A DNA stretch of 64,000 nt, taken from the NCBI RefSeq assembly GCF_001613505.1, contig NZ_BDCM01000024.1, forward strand, positions 1 to 64,000, in the 5' to 3' direction. The first letter of the stretch is position 1; each line of letters starts with the position of its first letter. Source of the DNA: Nocardia mikamii NBRC 108933. Its GTDB lineage: Bacteria > Actinomycetota > Actinomycetes > Mycobacteriales > Mycobacteriaceae. The notes beneath the pieces are model-generated. The model did not search any database, was not told the DNA's origin, and was given only the letters and a program-made list of their open reading frames with translations. Shown here piece after piece: positions 42,428 to 51,480 of this stretch. Made by a program: the position numbers and the translations under genes.

Positions 42428-45400
42428 ATGGATGTTCGCGTGGCACTTCTGGGGGAGGTCGCGCTGCGCCGCGCCGCGGATCTCGTCCCGGTGCCCGGCG
42501 CCCGGGCGCGGTTGCTGGTCGCCGCGCTCGCGGTTCATCCTGGGCGCAGCCGCAGTGCCCAGGCGCTGATCGACGACATCTGGGGCGAGCAGCCGCCGCG
42601 CGCGCCGATGAACGCCCTGCATACGCAGGTCTCGCGGTTGCGGTCGGCCTTGCCGGAAGGTGCGCTGGAAATCGGCCCGGCGGGATACCGGCTGCTGCTG
42701 ACCGAGGAGCAGGTCGACCTGAGCCTGGCCCGCGGCCTGGAACGGGAGGCGCGGCTGCGGTTCGAAAGCGGCGACACCGCCGGATGCCTCGGCCTGGTGC
42801 AGCGGGCTCGCGCCCTGTGGCGGGGCGAACCCGGTGCGGATCTGCCGCCCGGCCCTGTCGCCGACGAACTGCACGAATTCGCGGCCGCGCGCTGGTCCGC
42901 CCTGGACACGCTGGAACTGGCGGCGCGGGAGGCCGCCGGGGATCTCGGCGGTGCGCTGCGAGTGGCGCGGCGGGCGGCCGCGGCCGAGCCGCTCGACGAG
43001 CCCGCGCACGCCACCCTGATGCGCTTGCTCGCCGGCGACGGGCGGGCGAACGAGGCCCTGGAGGTCTTCGCGGGGCTGCGGACGCGGCTGGGCGAGGAAT
43101 TGGGCGCGGACCCCGGACCGGCGCTGGTGGCGTTGAACACCGCGATTCTGCGTGGCGACCATTCCGCGGTGGGCACGGCGCATTCGCACCCTGTGCCGGT
43201 CACCTCCGCGACACAGCGGGTGTCCACCGCCCAGCACGCGCTGACCTCGGAACAGTCGTACGGCCACCCGGAAAGCGCTGCCGCGCCGCCCAATACGGCC
43301 CTGGGCCTGCGCGCGGCCCCCAATCCGCTGCTCGGCCGCGACGGCGATCTGGTGGCGCTGGAGAAACTCGTTCAGCAATTCCGGGTGACGACCGTGCTCG
43401 GCCCGGGCGGTACCGGCAAGACCCGCGTCGCCAACGAGCTGGGCGCTCGGATCGCGGGCAGACAGGCGGTGGCGCTGGTCGAATTGGCCTCGCTGCGTGC
43501 CGCTTCCGACGGCGACGCCGGAGAGCGCCACGCCGCGACGTGCGCGGAGATCGAGGCGGCCATCGGTGCGGTCCTCGGCGTCAACGAATACTCCCGCGAA
43601 GCGAATGTGTTGCGCCGCAACCAGACCATCGACGGCCGCCGCCGATTGCGCGAGGCGCTGTCGTTGCGTCCCGTCCTGCTGATCCTGGACAACTGCGAAC
43701 ATCTCATCGACGCGGCGGCCGACGTGGTCGCCGACCTGGTCGGCAGTTGTGAACATCTCACGGTGGTGACCACCAGCCGGGCGCCGCTGGCCATTACGGC
43801 GGAGACGGTATATCCGTTGCCGCCCTTGGCGATCGACGCGCAGGGCTCACCGGCCACCGAGCTGTTCACCAGCCGGGCGCGGGCGGTACGGCCCTCGGCC
43901 AGGCTGGATCCGGCGGTCGTCGCCCGGTTGTGCCGCACGCTGGACGGACTGCCGCTGGCCATCGAACTCGCCGCGGCACGAGTGCGGACGATGAGTGTGG
44001 AGGAGATCGAAAGCCGGCTCGAACATCGGTTCGCGCTGTTGCGTTCGGGCGACCGCAGCTCACCCGAACGCCACCGCACCCTGCACGCGGTGATCGAGTG
44101 GAGCTGGAATCTGCTCGAACCCGAACAGCGGGTGGCGCTGCGGCGGCTGTGCCGGTTCCCCGCCGGATTCTCCTTGGACGCAGCCGAATCCGTGGTGGCG
44201 GGCACGGATTCGATCGACGCGGTGGCCGCGGTGGACGGATTGGTGAGCCAGTCGCTGCTGACCGTACTGGCCGACGACGAGATGGTCGCCACCCGCTATC
44301 GCATGCTCGAGACGGTGCGCGAATTCGGTGAGGAACAGCTGATCGCGGCCGGTGAAGCCGATCTGGTGATGGATCGGATGTGCTGCTGGGCACGGGAATT
44401 CGCGCGCGATACGGCACTGAACTATGCCGGACCGGATCAGGTCCGCACGGTGCTGTCGCTCGCCGCCGAACTCGACAACCTGCTGGCGGTGCTGCGCCAT
44501 GCCGTGGAGACCGCCGATTCCCGCACGGTGTTCTCGGTCTTCGCGCCCGTCGCCATGCTGTGGGTCATGCGTGGCGCGCATATGGAGCTGATGAGCTGGG
44601 CGCCCCGGGTCGTACCGGTGCCGCCGCCCGAGGGCCCGCGCACCCGGATCGAGTCGGATCTGGAACTGCAGAGCTATGTCTTCCTGGCCATGCATCTGGC
44701 CTTCGGCGAGCCCGGACTGCGGCCCCTCGCGGTGATCCGGGCCCGCGCCCGCCGCGTGCTCGCCACGGACGACCTCACGCCCGGGATCCGGTATCTCGGC
44801 GAAATGCTCTGCGCGCGAATAAATGTCGCTCACGGCGTGCGTTTGATGGCGGCGGGCACCCGTTCCGACGACGAGCTCGTCCGCTCGCTCGCCCTGCTGC
44901 TGCGCGCCAATATGCGTGAGAACGCGAGCTATACCGCCGGGTCGATCCGCGATGCGCGGGCCGCTCTCGCATTGGTCGAGGGCCGCGATGTCTGGGCCAC
45001 CGCGATGTGCTCCCAGCATCTCGGGCAGATGGCCTCGCAGGCGGCGCGATACGAGGAGGCGGTGGGCTACTACCGTCGCGCGGCCGAGCTGATGCAGGAG
45101 TTGCGCTGCTTCGAGGAAAGTGTGGAAGTGCGTAGCTTCCTCGCCGTCTCCATGGTCGGCGCCGGACAGTTGGTCGATGCGCGGCGGGAACTCGAGTACG
45201 CGCTGGGTGTCATCGACGACGGCGTCGGGCTGGACGAACCGGTGACGCAGCCGAACCACCGCAAGGGTGCGGTGGTCGCCGGAATGGCGGAACTCGAACT
45301 GGCGGAGGGCGATATCGAGCGTGGTCTGCGCACGTTCCGGCGCAGTCTGCAGCTGTTCGATTGGCCGAATGGCGGTCCCGGTCCCGGACCGGGCGATGTG

Positions 45401-45802
45401 ATCGTCGCCGCCGCCGTGCTCGACGCCCATGTTCTCCATGACGCCGTGCACGAGGTGCCGGAGTTGCCCGGTCAGGTGGCCCGGGTCGCGCGGGAACGGC
45501 TCACCCAGTTCGTCGATCTCCCGCAGATCGGTGGTGCCGCCTGCGCGCTCGGCTCCCATCTCGTGCGATCCGGAGTCGATCCGGAAACCGGCGCGACGCT
45601 GCTGGCGCTGGCGATGAAAGTGGTGGGTCGCCAGGACTATTCCTCGATGCGCTGGAATCGTCACCTGGCGCTGGCTCGGGCCACCGTCGGCGCGGAGCTG
45701 ATCGCCGCCGGGCAGGACGCGGTCTCGAGTGTCAACCGTCGGTCGGCCGCGCAGCGCGTCCTCGCGATGCTGCCGGAACTCGAGATCCTGCTCGGCGCCT
45801 GA
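42428..45802 (+). CDS. SARP/AfsR-type regulator with BTAD, NTPase and TPR regions
   Basis: 1124 residues from ATG 42428 (GAAAGG upstream). Residues ~1-95 are an OmpR-type winged helix (DVRVALLGEVALRR, ALIDDIWGEQPPRAPMNALH). Residues ~100-245 are a bacterial transcriptional activation domain. An NB-ARC-like NTPase follows, with Walker A LGPGGTGKTRVANE at ~324 and Walker B VLLILDNCEHLID at ~415. The C-terminal ~400 residues form helical repeats. Such proteins activate secondary-metabolite or transport genes; the DrrAB-like exporter next door is a possible target. There is no LuxR HTH at the end. Confidence 0.9.
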   Translation: MDVRVALLGEVALRRAADLVPVPGARARLLVAALAVHPGRSRSAQALIDDIWGEQPPRAPMNALHTQVSRLRSALPEGALEIGPAGYRLLLTEEQVDLSLARGLEREARLRFESGDTAGCLGLVQRARALWRGEPGADLPPGPVADELHEFAAARWSALDTLELAAREAAGDLGGALRVARRAAAAEPLDEPAHATLMRLLAGDGRANEALEVFAGLRTRLGEELGADPGPALVALNTAILRGDHSAVGTAHSHPVPVTSATQRVSTAQHALTSEQSYGHPESAAAPPNTALGLRAAPNPLLGRDGDLVALEKLVQQFRVTTVLGPGGTGKTRVANELGARIAGRQAVALVELASLRAASDGDAGERHAATCAEIEAAIGAVLGVNEYSREANVLRRNQTIDGRRRLREALSLRPVLLILDNCEHLIDAAADVVADLVGSCEHLTVVTTSRAPLAITAETVYPLPPLAIDAQGSPATELFTSRARAVRPSARLDPAVVARLCRTLDGLPLAIELAAARVRTMSVEEIESRLEHRFALLRSGDRSSPERHRTLHAVIEWSWNLLEPEQRVALRRLCRFPAGFSLDAAESVVAGTDSIDAVAAVDGLVSQSLLTVLADDEMVATRYRMLETVREFGEEQLIAAGEADLVMDRMCCWAREFARDTALNYAGPDQVRTVLSLAAELDNLLAVLRHAVETADSRTVFSVFAPVAMLWVMRGAHMELMSWAPRVVPVPPPEGPRTRIESDLELQSYVFLAMHLAFGEPGLRPLAVIRARARRVLATDDLTPGIRYLGEMLCARINVAHGVRLMAAGTRSDDELVRSLALLLRANMRENASYTAGSIRDARAALALVEGRDVWATAMCSQHLGQMASQAARYEEAVGYYRRAAELMQELRCFEESVEVRSFLAVSMVGAGQLVDARRELEYALGVIDDGVGLDEPVTQPNHRKGAVVAGMAELELAEGDIERGLRTFRRSLQLFDWPNGGPGPGPGDVIVAAAVLDAHVLHDAVHEVPELPGQVARVARERLTQFVDLPQIGGAACALGSHLVRSGVDPETGATLLALAMKVVGRQDYSSMRWNRHLALARATVGAELIAAGQDAVSSVNRRSAAQRVLAMLPELEILLGA

Positions 45803-45865
45803 GGCGGCAGTCGAGCGGTCGCCGGGCTGTGTGCCGGGCGATGCGGCCACATCCGCGAAAAGTGG

Positions 45866-45897
45866 TGTCCGCCGGTCGCTCTCGCGACCGGCGGACA
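45866..45897. terminator. bidirectional terminator hairpin
   Basis: Perfect 14-bp stem TGTCCGCCGGTCGC / GCGACCGGCGGACA with loop TCTC, between the convergent SARP gene and ABC permease gene. There is no U-tract, as is common in actinobacteria; A-rich sequence (GAAAAG) lies to its left. Confidence 0.88.
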
Positions 45898-45912
45898 GGG
45901 TGGAGCGGGACA

Positions 45913-46752
45913 TCACGCCCGGCGCATGTAGGCCCGGATGGCCAGCGGGGCGAAGATCGCGATCACGACCGCCGAGCCGATCAGGCACCACGCCAGGTTG
46001 CTGCTGTAGATGTTGCCGTTCATCAGCTCGCGGCACGAATTCACCATGTAGTACACGGGATTGGCCTTGTTGATGCCCTGCATCCAGCCGGGCATGGTGC
46101 TGACGAGAGCGAACGCGCCGGACATGAAGGTCAGCGGGAACATGATCATCATGGAGATGCCCTGCACCGAGGCGGCGCTCTTACCGGTGACACCGACCAG
46201 AGCCCAGATCCAGCTGACCGCGAACGAGCAGAACACCACGACCAGACCGGCGACGACCACGCCGACCACGCCGCCTTCGGGCCGGTAGCCCAGGATCAGG
46301 CCGACCACGATGGTGAGCACCGTGGCGATGCCGTAGCGCACCATATCGGCGATCAGCGCGCCGGCCAGAGCCGAAACCCGGGCGATGGGAAGGGATTTGA
46401 AGCGGTCGAAGACGCCCTTGTCCATATCCTCACGCAACTGGGTGCCGGTGACGACCGAGGTGAGCACGACCGTCTGGACCAGGATGCCCGGAATCAGCAC
46501 CGGTAGGTAGGCCTGCACGCTGCCGCCGATCGCGCCGCCGAAGATGTAGGCGAACAGGGCGGTGAACAGGATCGGCTGCACGGTGACGTCGAACAGCTGT
46601 TCCGGATTGTGCTTGATCTTGAGGATGCCGCGATACGCCATGGTGAGTGAATTCGCGACGGTCTGGCGCAGTGAAATGCGGTTGCTGGCAACGGGAATCG
46701 CGGCGCGTGCGGCGTGCCGGCCGGTTGCGGGAGCGGGAAGAGTGGTGGTCAC
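45913..46752 (-). CDS. DrrB-like ABC-2 transporter permease
   Basis: 279 residues with six transmembrane segments of the ABC-2 type, such as ILFTALFAYIFGGAIGG, LIPGILVQTVVLTSVVTGT, AALIADMVRY-like region and VVVAGLVVVFCSFAVSWIWA. The conserved block between helices 2 and 3 reads LREDMDKGVFDRFKSLPIAR, typical of daunorubicin-resistance DrrB proteins. It is 43 bp behind its ATPase gene and forms an exporter with it. The substrate is unknown; candidates are lipids or a natural product. Confidence 0.92.
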   Translation of the reverse strand: MTTTLPAPATGRHAARAAIPVASNRISLRQTVANSLTMAYRGILKIKHNPEQLFDVTVQPILFTALFAYIFGGAIGGSVQAYLPVLIPGILVQTVVLTSVVTGTQLREDMDKGVFDRFKSLPIARVSALAGALIADMVRYGIATVLTIVVGLILGYRPEGGVVGVVVAGLVVVFCSFAVSWIWALVGVTGKSAASVQGISMMIMFPLTFMSGAFALVSTMPGWMQGINKANPVYYMVNSCRELMNGNIYSSNLAWCLIGSAVVIAIFAPLAIRAYMRRA

Positions 46753-46795
46753 GATATGTCCTTCGGGGGAGTGGGGAACGTGGCGGGGGCCGGCC

Positions 46796-47812
46796 TCACG
46801 CCGCGGTGTCCTCGGAATCGGTGTCGGCGTCCTCGGATTCGGCGGCGTGGCCGGTGAGGGCGAAGAACACCTCGTCCAGGCTCGGTTTGCTGACGGTGAT
46901 CTCGTCGACGCGGATATCGTTGTCGCGCAACCGGATCAGCAGATCCGCCGTCACGCTCGGGTCGCTGAGCGGGGCGGTGACGCGACCGGCCTCCGGGGAG
47001 ATGCTCGCCTCGACCAGCTTGCCGTCGGCGCGCGAGAGGAATTCGCCGATCAGGGTGCGGGCTTGTTCGATGGTGTCGCGGTCGGCGACGGTGATCTGCA
47101 GCGCCGACTGCCCGACCGAACCCTTGAGTTCGTCGGAGGTGCCGTCGGCGATCACCTTGCCGTGGTCGATCACCGCGATACGGTCGGCGAGCTGGTCGGC
47201 CTCGTCGAGGTACTGCGTGGTGAGCAGCACCGTGGCGCCTTCGCGCACGAGCCGGCGGATGGTTTCCCACATCTGCGCGCGGGTGCGCGGATCCAGGCCG
47301 GTGGTCGGCTCGTCGAGGAACAGCAGCGGCGGCGTCGCGATCAGGCTGGCCGCCAGATCCAGGCGCCGGCGCATACCGCCGGAGAAATTCTCCAGGGCCT
47401 TGGTCGCCGCCTCGGTGAGCCCGAATTCCTCGAGCAGTTCGGCCGCGCGGCGCTTGGCCTGCGACCGGCTCAGCCCGAGCAGCCGGGAGAAGATGATCAG
47501 ATTCTCGGTGGCGCTGAGCTTTTCGTCGACCGAGGCGTACTGCCCGGTGACGCCGATCAGTGAGCGGACCGCGGTGGGTTCGGCCACGACGTCGTGACCG
47601 AAGATCCGGGCCCGGCCGCCGTCGGGGCGCAGCAGGGTGGCGAGCATGCGGATGGTGGTGGTCTTGCCGGCCCCGTTCGGGCCGAGCACGCCGTAGACGG
47701 CGCCCTGCGGCACCGCCAGGCTCACGCCGTCGACGGCCCGCTGCTCTCCGAAGACCTTGACCAGCCCGTCCGCCTCGATGGCGAGTGCATCAGCAGGTGC
47801 GTAAGAAGTCAT
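46796..47812 (-). CDS. DrrA-like ABC transporter ATP-binding protein
   Basis: 338 residues. Walker A VLGPNGAGKTTTIRML, signature NFSGGMRRRLDLAASL, Walker B PLLFLDEPTTGLDPRTR and the H-loop-like position LLTTQYLDEADQLAD are all intact, so it should hydrolyse ATP. The C-terminal ~100 residues are the DUF4162 domain of the DrrA branch. An acidic tail (ESEDADTDSEDTAA) is extra. ATG 47812 is chosen. Two inverted repeats lie immediately upstream. Confidence 0.93.
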   Translation of the reverse strand: MTSYAPADALAIEADGLVKVFGEQRAVDGVSLAVPQGAVYGVLGPNGAGKTTTIRMLATLLRPDGGRARIFGHDVVAEPTAVRSLIGVTGQYASVDEKLSATENLIIFSRLLGLSRSQAKRRAAELLEEFGLTEAATKALENFSGGMRRRLDLAASLIATPPLLFLDEPTTGLDPRTRAQMWETIRRLVREGATVLLTTQYLDEADQLADRIAVIDHGKVIADGTSDELKGSVGQSALQITVADRDTIEQARTLIGEFLSRADGKLVEASISPEAGRVTAPLSDPSVTADLLIRLRDNDIRVDEITVSKPSLDEVFFALTGHAAESEDADTDSEDTAA

Positions 47813-47844
47813 GCCACAACTGTGCGGGGGGCGTCTTGCACCCG

Positions 47845-47918
47845 GCTTGCGCCGCTGTTGCGCGGTCGCGCAAGCGTGGTCGCGAGCCGCTTGCACGCCG
47901 CTCGGGCGACGCAAGCGG
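47845..47918. promoter_or_regulatory. two consecutive CTTGC/GCAAG inverted repeats upstream of the exporter
   Basis: GCTTGCGC (47845-47852) pairs with GCGCAAGC (47868-47875), and CCGCTTGC (47887-47894) pairs with GCAAGCGG (47911-47918). Both have 8-bp perfect arms with 15-16 bp spacers and share the core CTTGC/GCAAG. A further CTTGCA is at about 47835. The set lies 30-110 bp upstream of the ATPase start, where an operator is expected. Confidence 0.55.
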
Positions 47919-47985
47919 CGGCATCGTCGCAGGTCGAAGGGGTCTTTCGCAGTGCGCGGGTGTGTGCCGCGTCACCCCGGGGCGG

Positions 47986-49146
47986 TCAGGGCGTCGCCTG
48001 CTCCAGCAGGTGCTCGCGCAACTTCACGCGATTCGGCTTACCGGGACCGCGCATCGGGATCTCGTCGAGGATCGCCAGTTCCCGCGGCGCCGCGATCGGG
48101 TCCAGTTCGGCCACCACGTGTGCGCGCACTTCGTCCAGCGTGAGGGTCGCGCCCGGATTGGGGACCACCGCCACCGCCACCCGCTGGCCCAGCCGTGGAT
48201 CGGGCAGACCCAGCACCACGGCCTCGTTGATCGCCGGGTGGGTGGCGAGCACGGCCTCGACGACCTGCGGAATCACCAGGAGACCGCCGGTCATGATCGC
48301 CTCGTCCAGGCGCCCGGTGACGGTCAGCACGCCGTCGTCGAAGGTGCCCGCGTCCTCGGTGCGGAACCAGCCGGGCTCGGCGAACGCCGGATGATCGGGA
48401 ATGCCGCGATAGCCCTTGGCCAGCATGGCCCCGCCCAGCAGCACCCGTCCGTCCTCGATGCGCACCTTCGCACCCGCGAGCGGCACACCTTCGTAGACGC
48501 AGCCGCCGCAGGTCTCGCTCATGCCGTAGGTGCGCACCACGTTGATCCCGGCCGCGCGGGCTCGGTCGAGTACCGGCTTCGGTGTCGCCGCGCCGCCGAC
48601 CAGGACCGCGTCCAGCGCCGCGAGCGCCTGCGCGCCGACCGGATCGTCGAGCGCCTTGATGAGCTGCGTCGGCACCAGCGAGGTGTAGCGCCGCGGCCCG
48701 GTCATACCGGACACCGCTGTGGCCAGCCCACCGGGCAGGAAACCGCCCGAGACGTCCAGCACCGCCGGTTCGACGCCCGCCTGAATGCTGCGCAACAGCA
48801 CCTGCACGCCGGCGATGTGATGGGTCGGCAGCGCCAGCAGCCACTGACCCGGACCGCCGAGCCGCTCATGCGTGGCATCGCCGCTGGCGCGCAGAGCGGC
48901 CGCGGTGAGCATCGCCCCCTTGGGCACGCCGGTGGTGCCGGAGGTGGTGACCACGAGGGCCACGTCGTCTTCGATCTCCTCACCCGGGCGCAGTGCGCTG
49001 GAGAGTCGATGGGATTCCCGGCGATCGCCGGTGGGGATCGGCAGCCACGCCGGACCGTTGCCCTCCAAGGCTTCCCGCAGATGCGGCAAGACCTCGCCCA
49101 CCGCGGCTCCGGTGGGCATGGGGAGGGTCCGCAGGGTGGTGCTCAC
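47986..49146 (-). CDS. menE: o-succinylbenzoate-CoA ligase
   Basis: Adenylate-forming enzyme that activates o-succinylbenzoate to its CoA ester for MenB. 386 residues, a short version typical of actinobacterial MenE. Motifs are VVTTSGTTGVPKGAM (phosphate loop), LPTHHIAGVQ, RTYGMSETCGGCVYEG, WFRTEDAG, GRLDEAIMTGGL and the catalytic Lys region GPGKPNRVKLRE. GTG 49146 lacks a clear ribosome site. The position near pit and menB agrees with Rv0542c. Confidence 0.94.
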   Translation of the reverse strand: MSTTLRTLPMPTGAAVGEVLPHLREALEGNGPAWLPIPTGDRRESHRLSSALRPGEEIEDDVALVVTTSGTTGVPKGAMLTAAALRASGDATHERLGGPGQWLLALPTHHIAGVQVLLRSIQAGVEPAVLDVSGGFLPGGLATAVSGMTGPRRYTSLVPTQLIKALDDPVGAQALAALDAVLVGGAATPKPVLDRARAAGINVVRTYGMSETCGGCVYEGVPLAGAKVRIEDGRVLLGGAMLAKGYRGIPDHPAFAEPGWFRTEDAGTFDDGVLTVTGRLDEAIMTGGLLVIPQVVEAVLATHPAINEAVVLGLPDPRLGQRVAVAVVPNPGATLTLDEVRAHVVAELDPIAAPRELAILDEIPMRGPGKPNRVKLREHLLEQATP

Positions 49147-49221
49147 GTTCGCGATCGTGTCATGTCGAGGTCGATGACCCGTGAACGGGTCCGCACTTCC
49201 TTCGCTGAATCGGGGAGAAAG

Positions 49222-49572
49222 TCAGTCCGACGTCGGTGTCGCCAGCGGCCAACCACCCGCTGCCAGGTGCGATGCCACTCGAGCGATATCGTCCTCGCCC
49301 GGCAGCTCCTTGGCAACTCGGGCGATCGCCGCCTCGATCTCGTGCTGGGCGATCTCGTCGTCGCCGGCGCGTTCGCGCACCAGCTCCTCGACCACGAGAT
49401 GCACCTCGTAGTCGGTGAGCCGGCGATGCAGGACGGCCAGCAGCGCGACATAGTCGGATTGCGGCACACCCTGCGGATATCCGGCGCGCAGCCAGCCCAG
49501 CACCTTCTGCAGGACCGACGGCGTGGTCTCGTTCGATTCGGGTTGCTGGGGAGATGCGGATTCGGTGGTCAC
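49222..49572 (-). CDS. DUF3349 family protein
   Basis: 116 residues, the homologue of Rv0543c by position and motif (VLGWLRAGYPQGVPQSDYVA, then LLAVLHRRLTDYEVHLVVEE). The family fold is a small helical bundle and the role is unknown. GTG 49572 has AAAGGA six bases upstream; the longer frame is not supported. It is encoded between menE and a small membrane protein, all in the same direction. Confidence 0.85.
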   Translation of the reverse strand: MTTESASPQQPESNETTPSVLQKVLGWLRAGYPQGVPQSDYVALLAVLHRRLTDYEVHLVVEELVRERAGDDEIAQHEIEAAIARVAKELPGEDDIARVASHLAAGGWPLATPTSD

Positions 49573-49612
49573 GAATGTCCTTTCGACGATCAGGGCGGCG
49601 CCGTGCGGCCGC

Positions 49613-49891
49613 TCAGCCTTGACCGAACAGGTGGATGCCGAGCCGTGCGGCCAGAAAACCTCTGGCAACGAACAGCACTCCGGCGATGACGGTCAGCGTT
49701 ACCACCGAATAACACAACCCCGCGCAGGCCGCAGCCGCACGCCGGCGGAGGGAATCCGGTTGTGGCGCGGCCCCCGCGATCGAATGCAGCCGCACCCCGA
49801 GCGCGAAGATCGCCGGCAGGCCCGCCCCGAAGATCAAGGCGGCGGCGGTGACTCGCCACAGTTCGGTCAGATCGTCGATCAGGGTCTGCAT
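49613..49891 (-). CDS. small membrane protein downstream of pit (Rv0544c-like)
   Basis: 92 residues with two transmembrane helices (VTAAALIFGAGLPAIFALGV and CYSVVTLTVIAGVLFVARGF) joined by a basic loop. Its ATG overlaps the pit stop by one base (TGATG), so it is coupled to the phosphate transporter. Rv0544c occupies the same place. It may be an accessory subunit, but the function is unknown. Confidence 0.82.
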   Translation of the reverse strand: MQTLIDDLTELWRVTAAALIFGAGLPAIFALGVRLHSIAGAAPQPDSLRRRAAAACAGLCYSVVTLTVIAGVLFVARGFLAARLGIHLFGQG

Positions 49892-51399
49892 CAGTAGTTC
49901 CTTGCGGCGCGGTGGGAGGCGCGCTCGTCGTCGGTGCGAGCGTGTTCCCGGAGCTCGGGCGCGACGGGGCCCGCCGCGGTATCACCGGAAGCCGGGGCCG
50001 GTCGGTCCGATCCGGGACGGGCGGGGGAGCCGTCGTGACCGGTGCCGGGCGGTACGGGCGTCGCAGGGCCGTTGTCGGAGCCGGCGGACGGAGAGCCGGT
50101 GGGCGGAGAATCGGTAAACGGAGAATCGGTGGACGGAGAATCGGTGGACGGAGAGCCGGTGGCCCCGGCGTCGGTGCGCCCGGATCCGGTGGACGCCGAA
50201 TCACCGGGTCCGGATTCGATGGCTGTGCCGGCGGCCGGTCCGGTGCCGTCGGTCCCCGGCAGACTCGTCCACTGCTCGTTGACGTTCGCGGCGTGCACCG
50301 GGGTCCGGCGCGAGCGCAGATAGATCAGGCCGGCCGTCACGATGAGGATGGCGAAGACCACCAGCACGCCCAGCAGTCCGCCGATCAGATGCGCCAGCGC
50401 CCAGCAGATCGCGCCCGCCAGCCCGGCCAGCGGGAGGGTGAAGACCCAGGCCACCACCATGCGCCCGAGCACCGACCAGCGCACCTCGGCGCCCGGACGG
50501 CCCATGCCCGTACCCAGGATGGCGCCCGTCACCGTCTGCGTGGTCGACAGCGGCAAGCCGAAATGCGCCGAGGTGAGAATGATCGCGGCGCTGGTGGATT
50601 CGGCCGCCAGCCCCTGCGGCGGGGTGATGTCGACCAGACCCTTGCCGAGGGTCCGGATGATGCGCCAGCCGCCCAGCGAGGTGCCCGCGGCGATGGCCAC
50701 CGCACAGGCCACGATCACCCACAGCGGCAACGGGTCGCTGGGTTGTTTCGATCCGTAGGCGATGAGCGCCAGAAAGATGATGCCCATGGTCTTCTGCGCG
50801 TCGTTGGTGCCGTGGGCCAGCGATACCAGCGAGGCCGAACCGATCTGGCCCCATCGGAAACTCCGGTTCACCACCCGCTGATCGCTGCTGCGGGTGATCC
50901 GGTACACCAGCCAGGTGCCGATCGACGCGACCAGCGCCGCGACCACGGGCGCCAGCACCGCGGGCACGATGATCTTGGTGAGCACGCCCTTCTGCCCGGC
51001 CGACCAGATCACCCCGCTCCAGCCGAGCGCGGCGATGGTGGCCCCGATGAGCCCGCCGAACAGGGCATGCGACGAGCTCGACGGCAGCCCGAACAGCCAG
51101 GTGAGCAGATTCCACAGAATGCCGCCGACCAGTCCGGCGAAGACGATGGCGAGCAGATCGGCGCCGCTCACCTCGTCCAGGCGCACGATCCCCTCGGCGA
51201 CGGTGGCGGCCACCTCGACACTGAGGAAGGCGCCGATCAGATTCAGCCCGCCCGACAGCAGTACCGCGGCGCGCGGGCGCAGGGCGCCGGTGGCGATCGA
51301 GGTCGCCATGGCGTTGGCGGTGTCGTGGAAGCCGTTGGTGAAGTCGAAAACGAGAGCCGTGACGACGACGATGAGCAGAACGAACAGTTCGGCGGTCAC
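49891..51399 (-). CDS. pit: low-affinity inorganic phosphate transporter (PiT family)
   Basis: 502 residues. The PiT signature regions are DFTNGFHDTANAMATSIATG and VSLAHGTNDAQKTMGIIFLA, with about ten helices in residues 1-365. It takes up phosphate (probably metal-phosphate) with protons. The last ~130 residues are a hydrophilic Ser/Pro/Thr/Gly tail that mycobacterial PitA (about 417 residues) lacks; part is encoded by 15-bp DNA repeats. GTG start with GGAGG unusually close. Coupled to a small membrane-protein gene. Confidence 0.92.
   Translation of the reverse strand: MTAELFVLLIVVVTALVFDFTNGFHDTANAMATSIATGALRPRAAVLLSGGLNLIGAFLSVEVAATVAEGIVRLDEVSGADLLAIVFAGLVGGILWNLLTWLFGLPSSSSHALFGGLIGATIAALGWSGVIWSAGQKGVLTKIIVPAVLAPVVAALVASIGTWLVYRITRSSDQRVVNRSFRWGQIGSASLVSLAHGTNDAQKTMGIIFLALIAYGSKQPSDPLPLWVIVACAVAIAAGTSLGGWRIIRTLGKGLVDITPPQGLAAESTSAAIILTSAHFGLPLSTTQTVTGAILGTGMGRPGAEVRWSVLGRMVVAWVFTLPLAGLAGAICWALAHLIGGLLGVLVVFAILIVTAGLIYLRSRRTPVHAANVNEQWTSLPGTDGTGPAAGTAIESGPGDSASTGSGRTDAGATGSPSTDSPSTDSPFTDSPPTGSPSAGSDNGPATPVPPGTGHDGSPARPGSDRPAPASGDTAAGPVAPELREHARTDDERASHRAARNY
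50090..50164 (-). repeat. five 15-bp in-frame repeats in pit
   Basis: Units on the plus strand read GGAGAATCGGTGGAC with minor changes at 50090, 50105, 50120, 50135 and 50150. On the coding strand they give the five-residue periodic tail SPSTD-SPSTD-SPFTD. The period keeps the frame, so copy number can vary without breaking the protein. Confidence 0.93.
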
Positions 51400-51480
51400 G
51401 CCTCCAGTGTGCGTTATCGATCCGTTAATGCGTCGGCCAGGTTCCCGACATGTCGGACGAACCGGGATGGTAAGGCGGGG

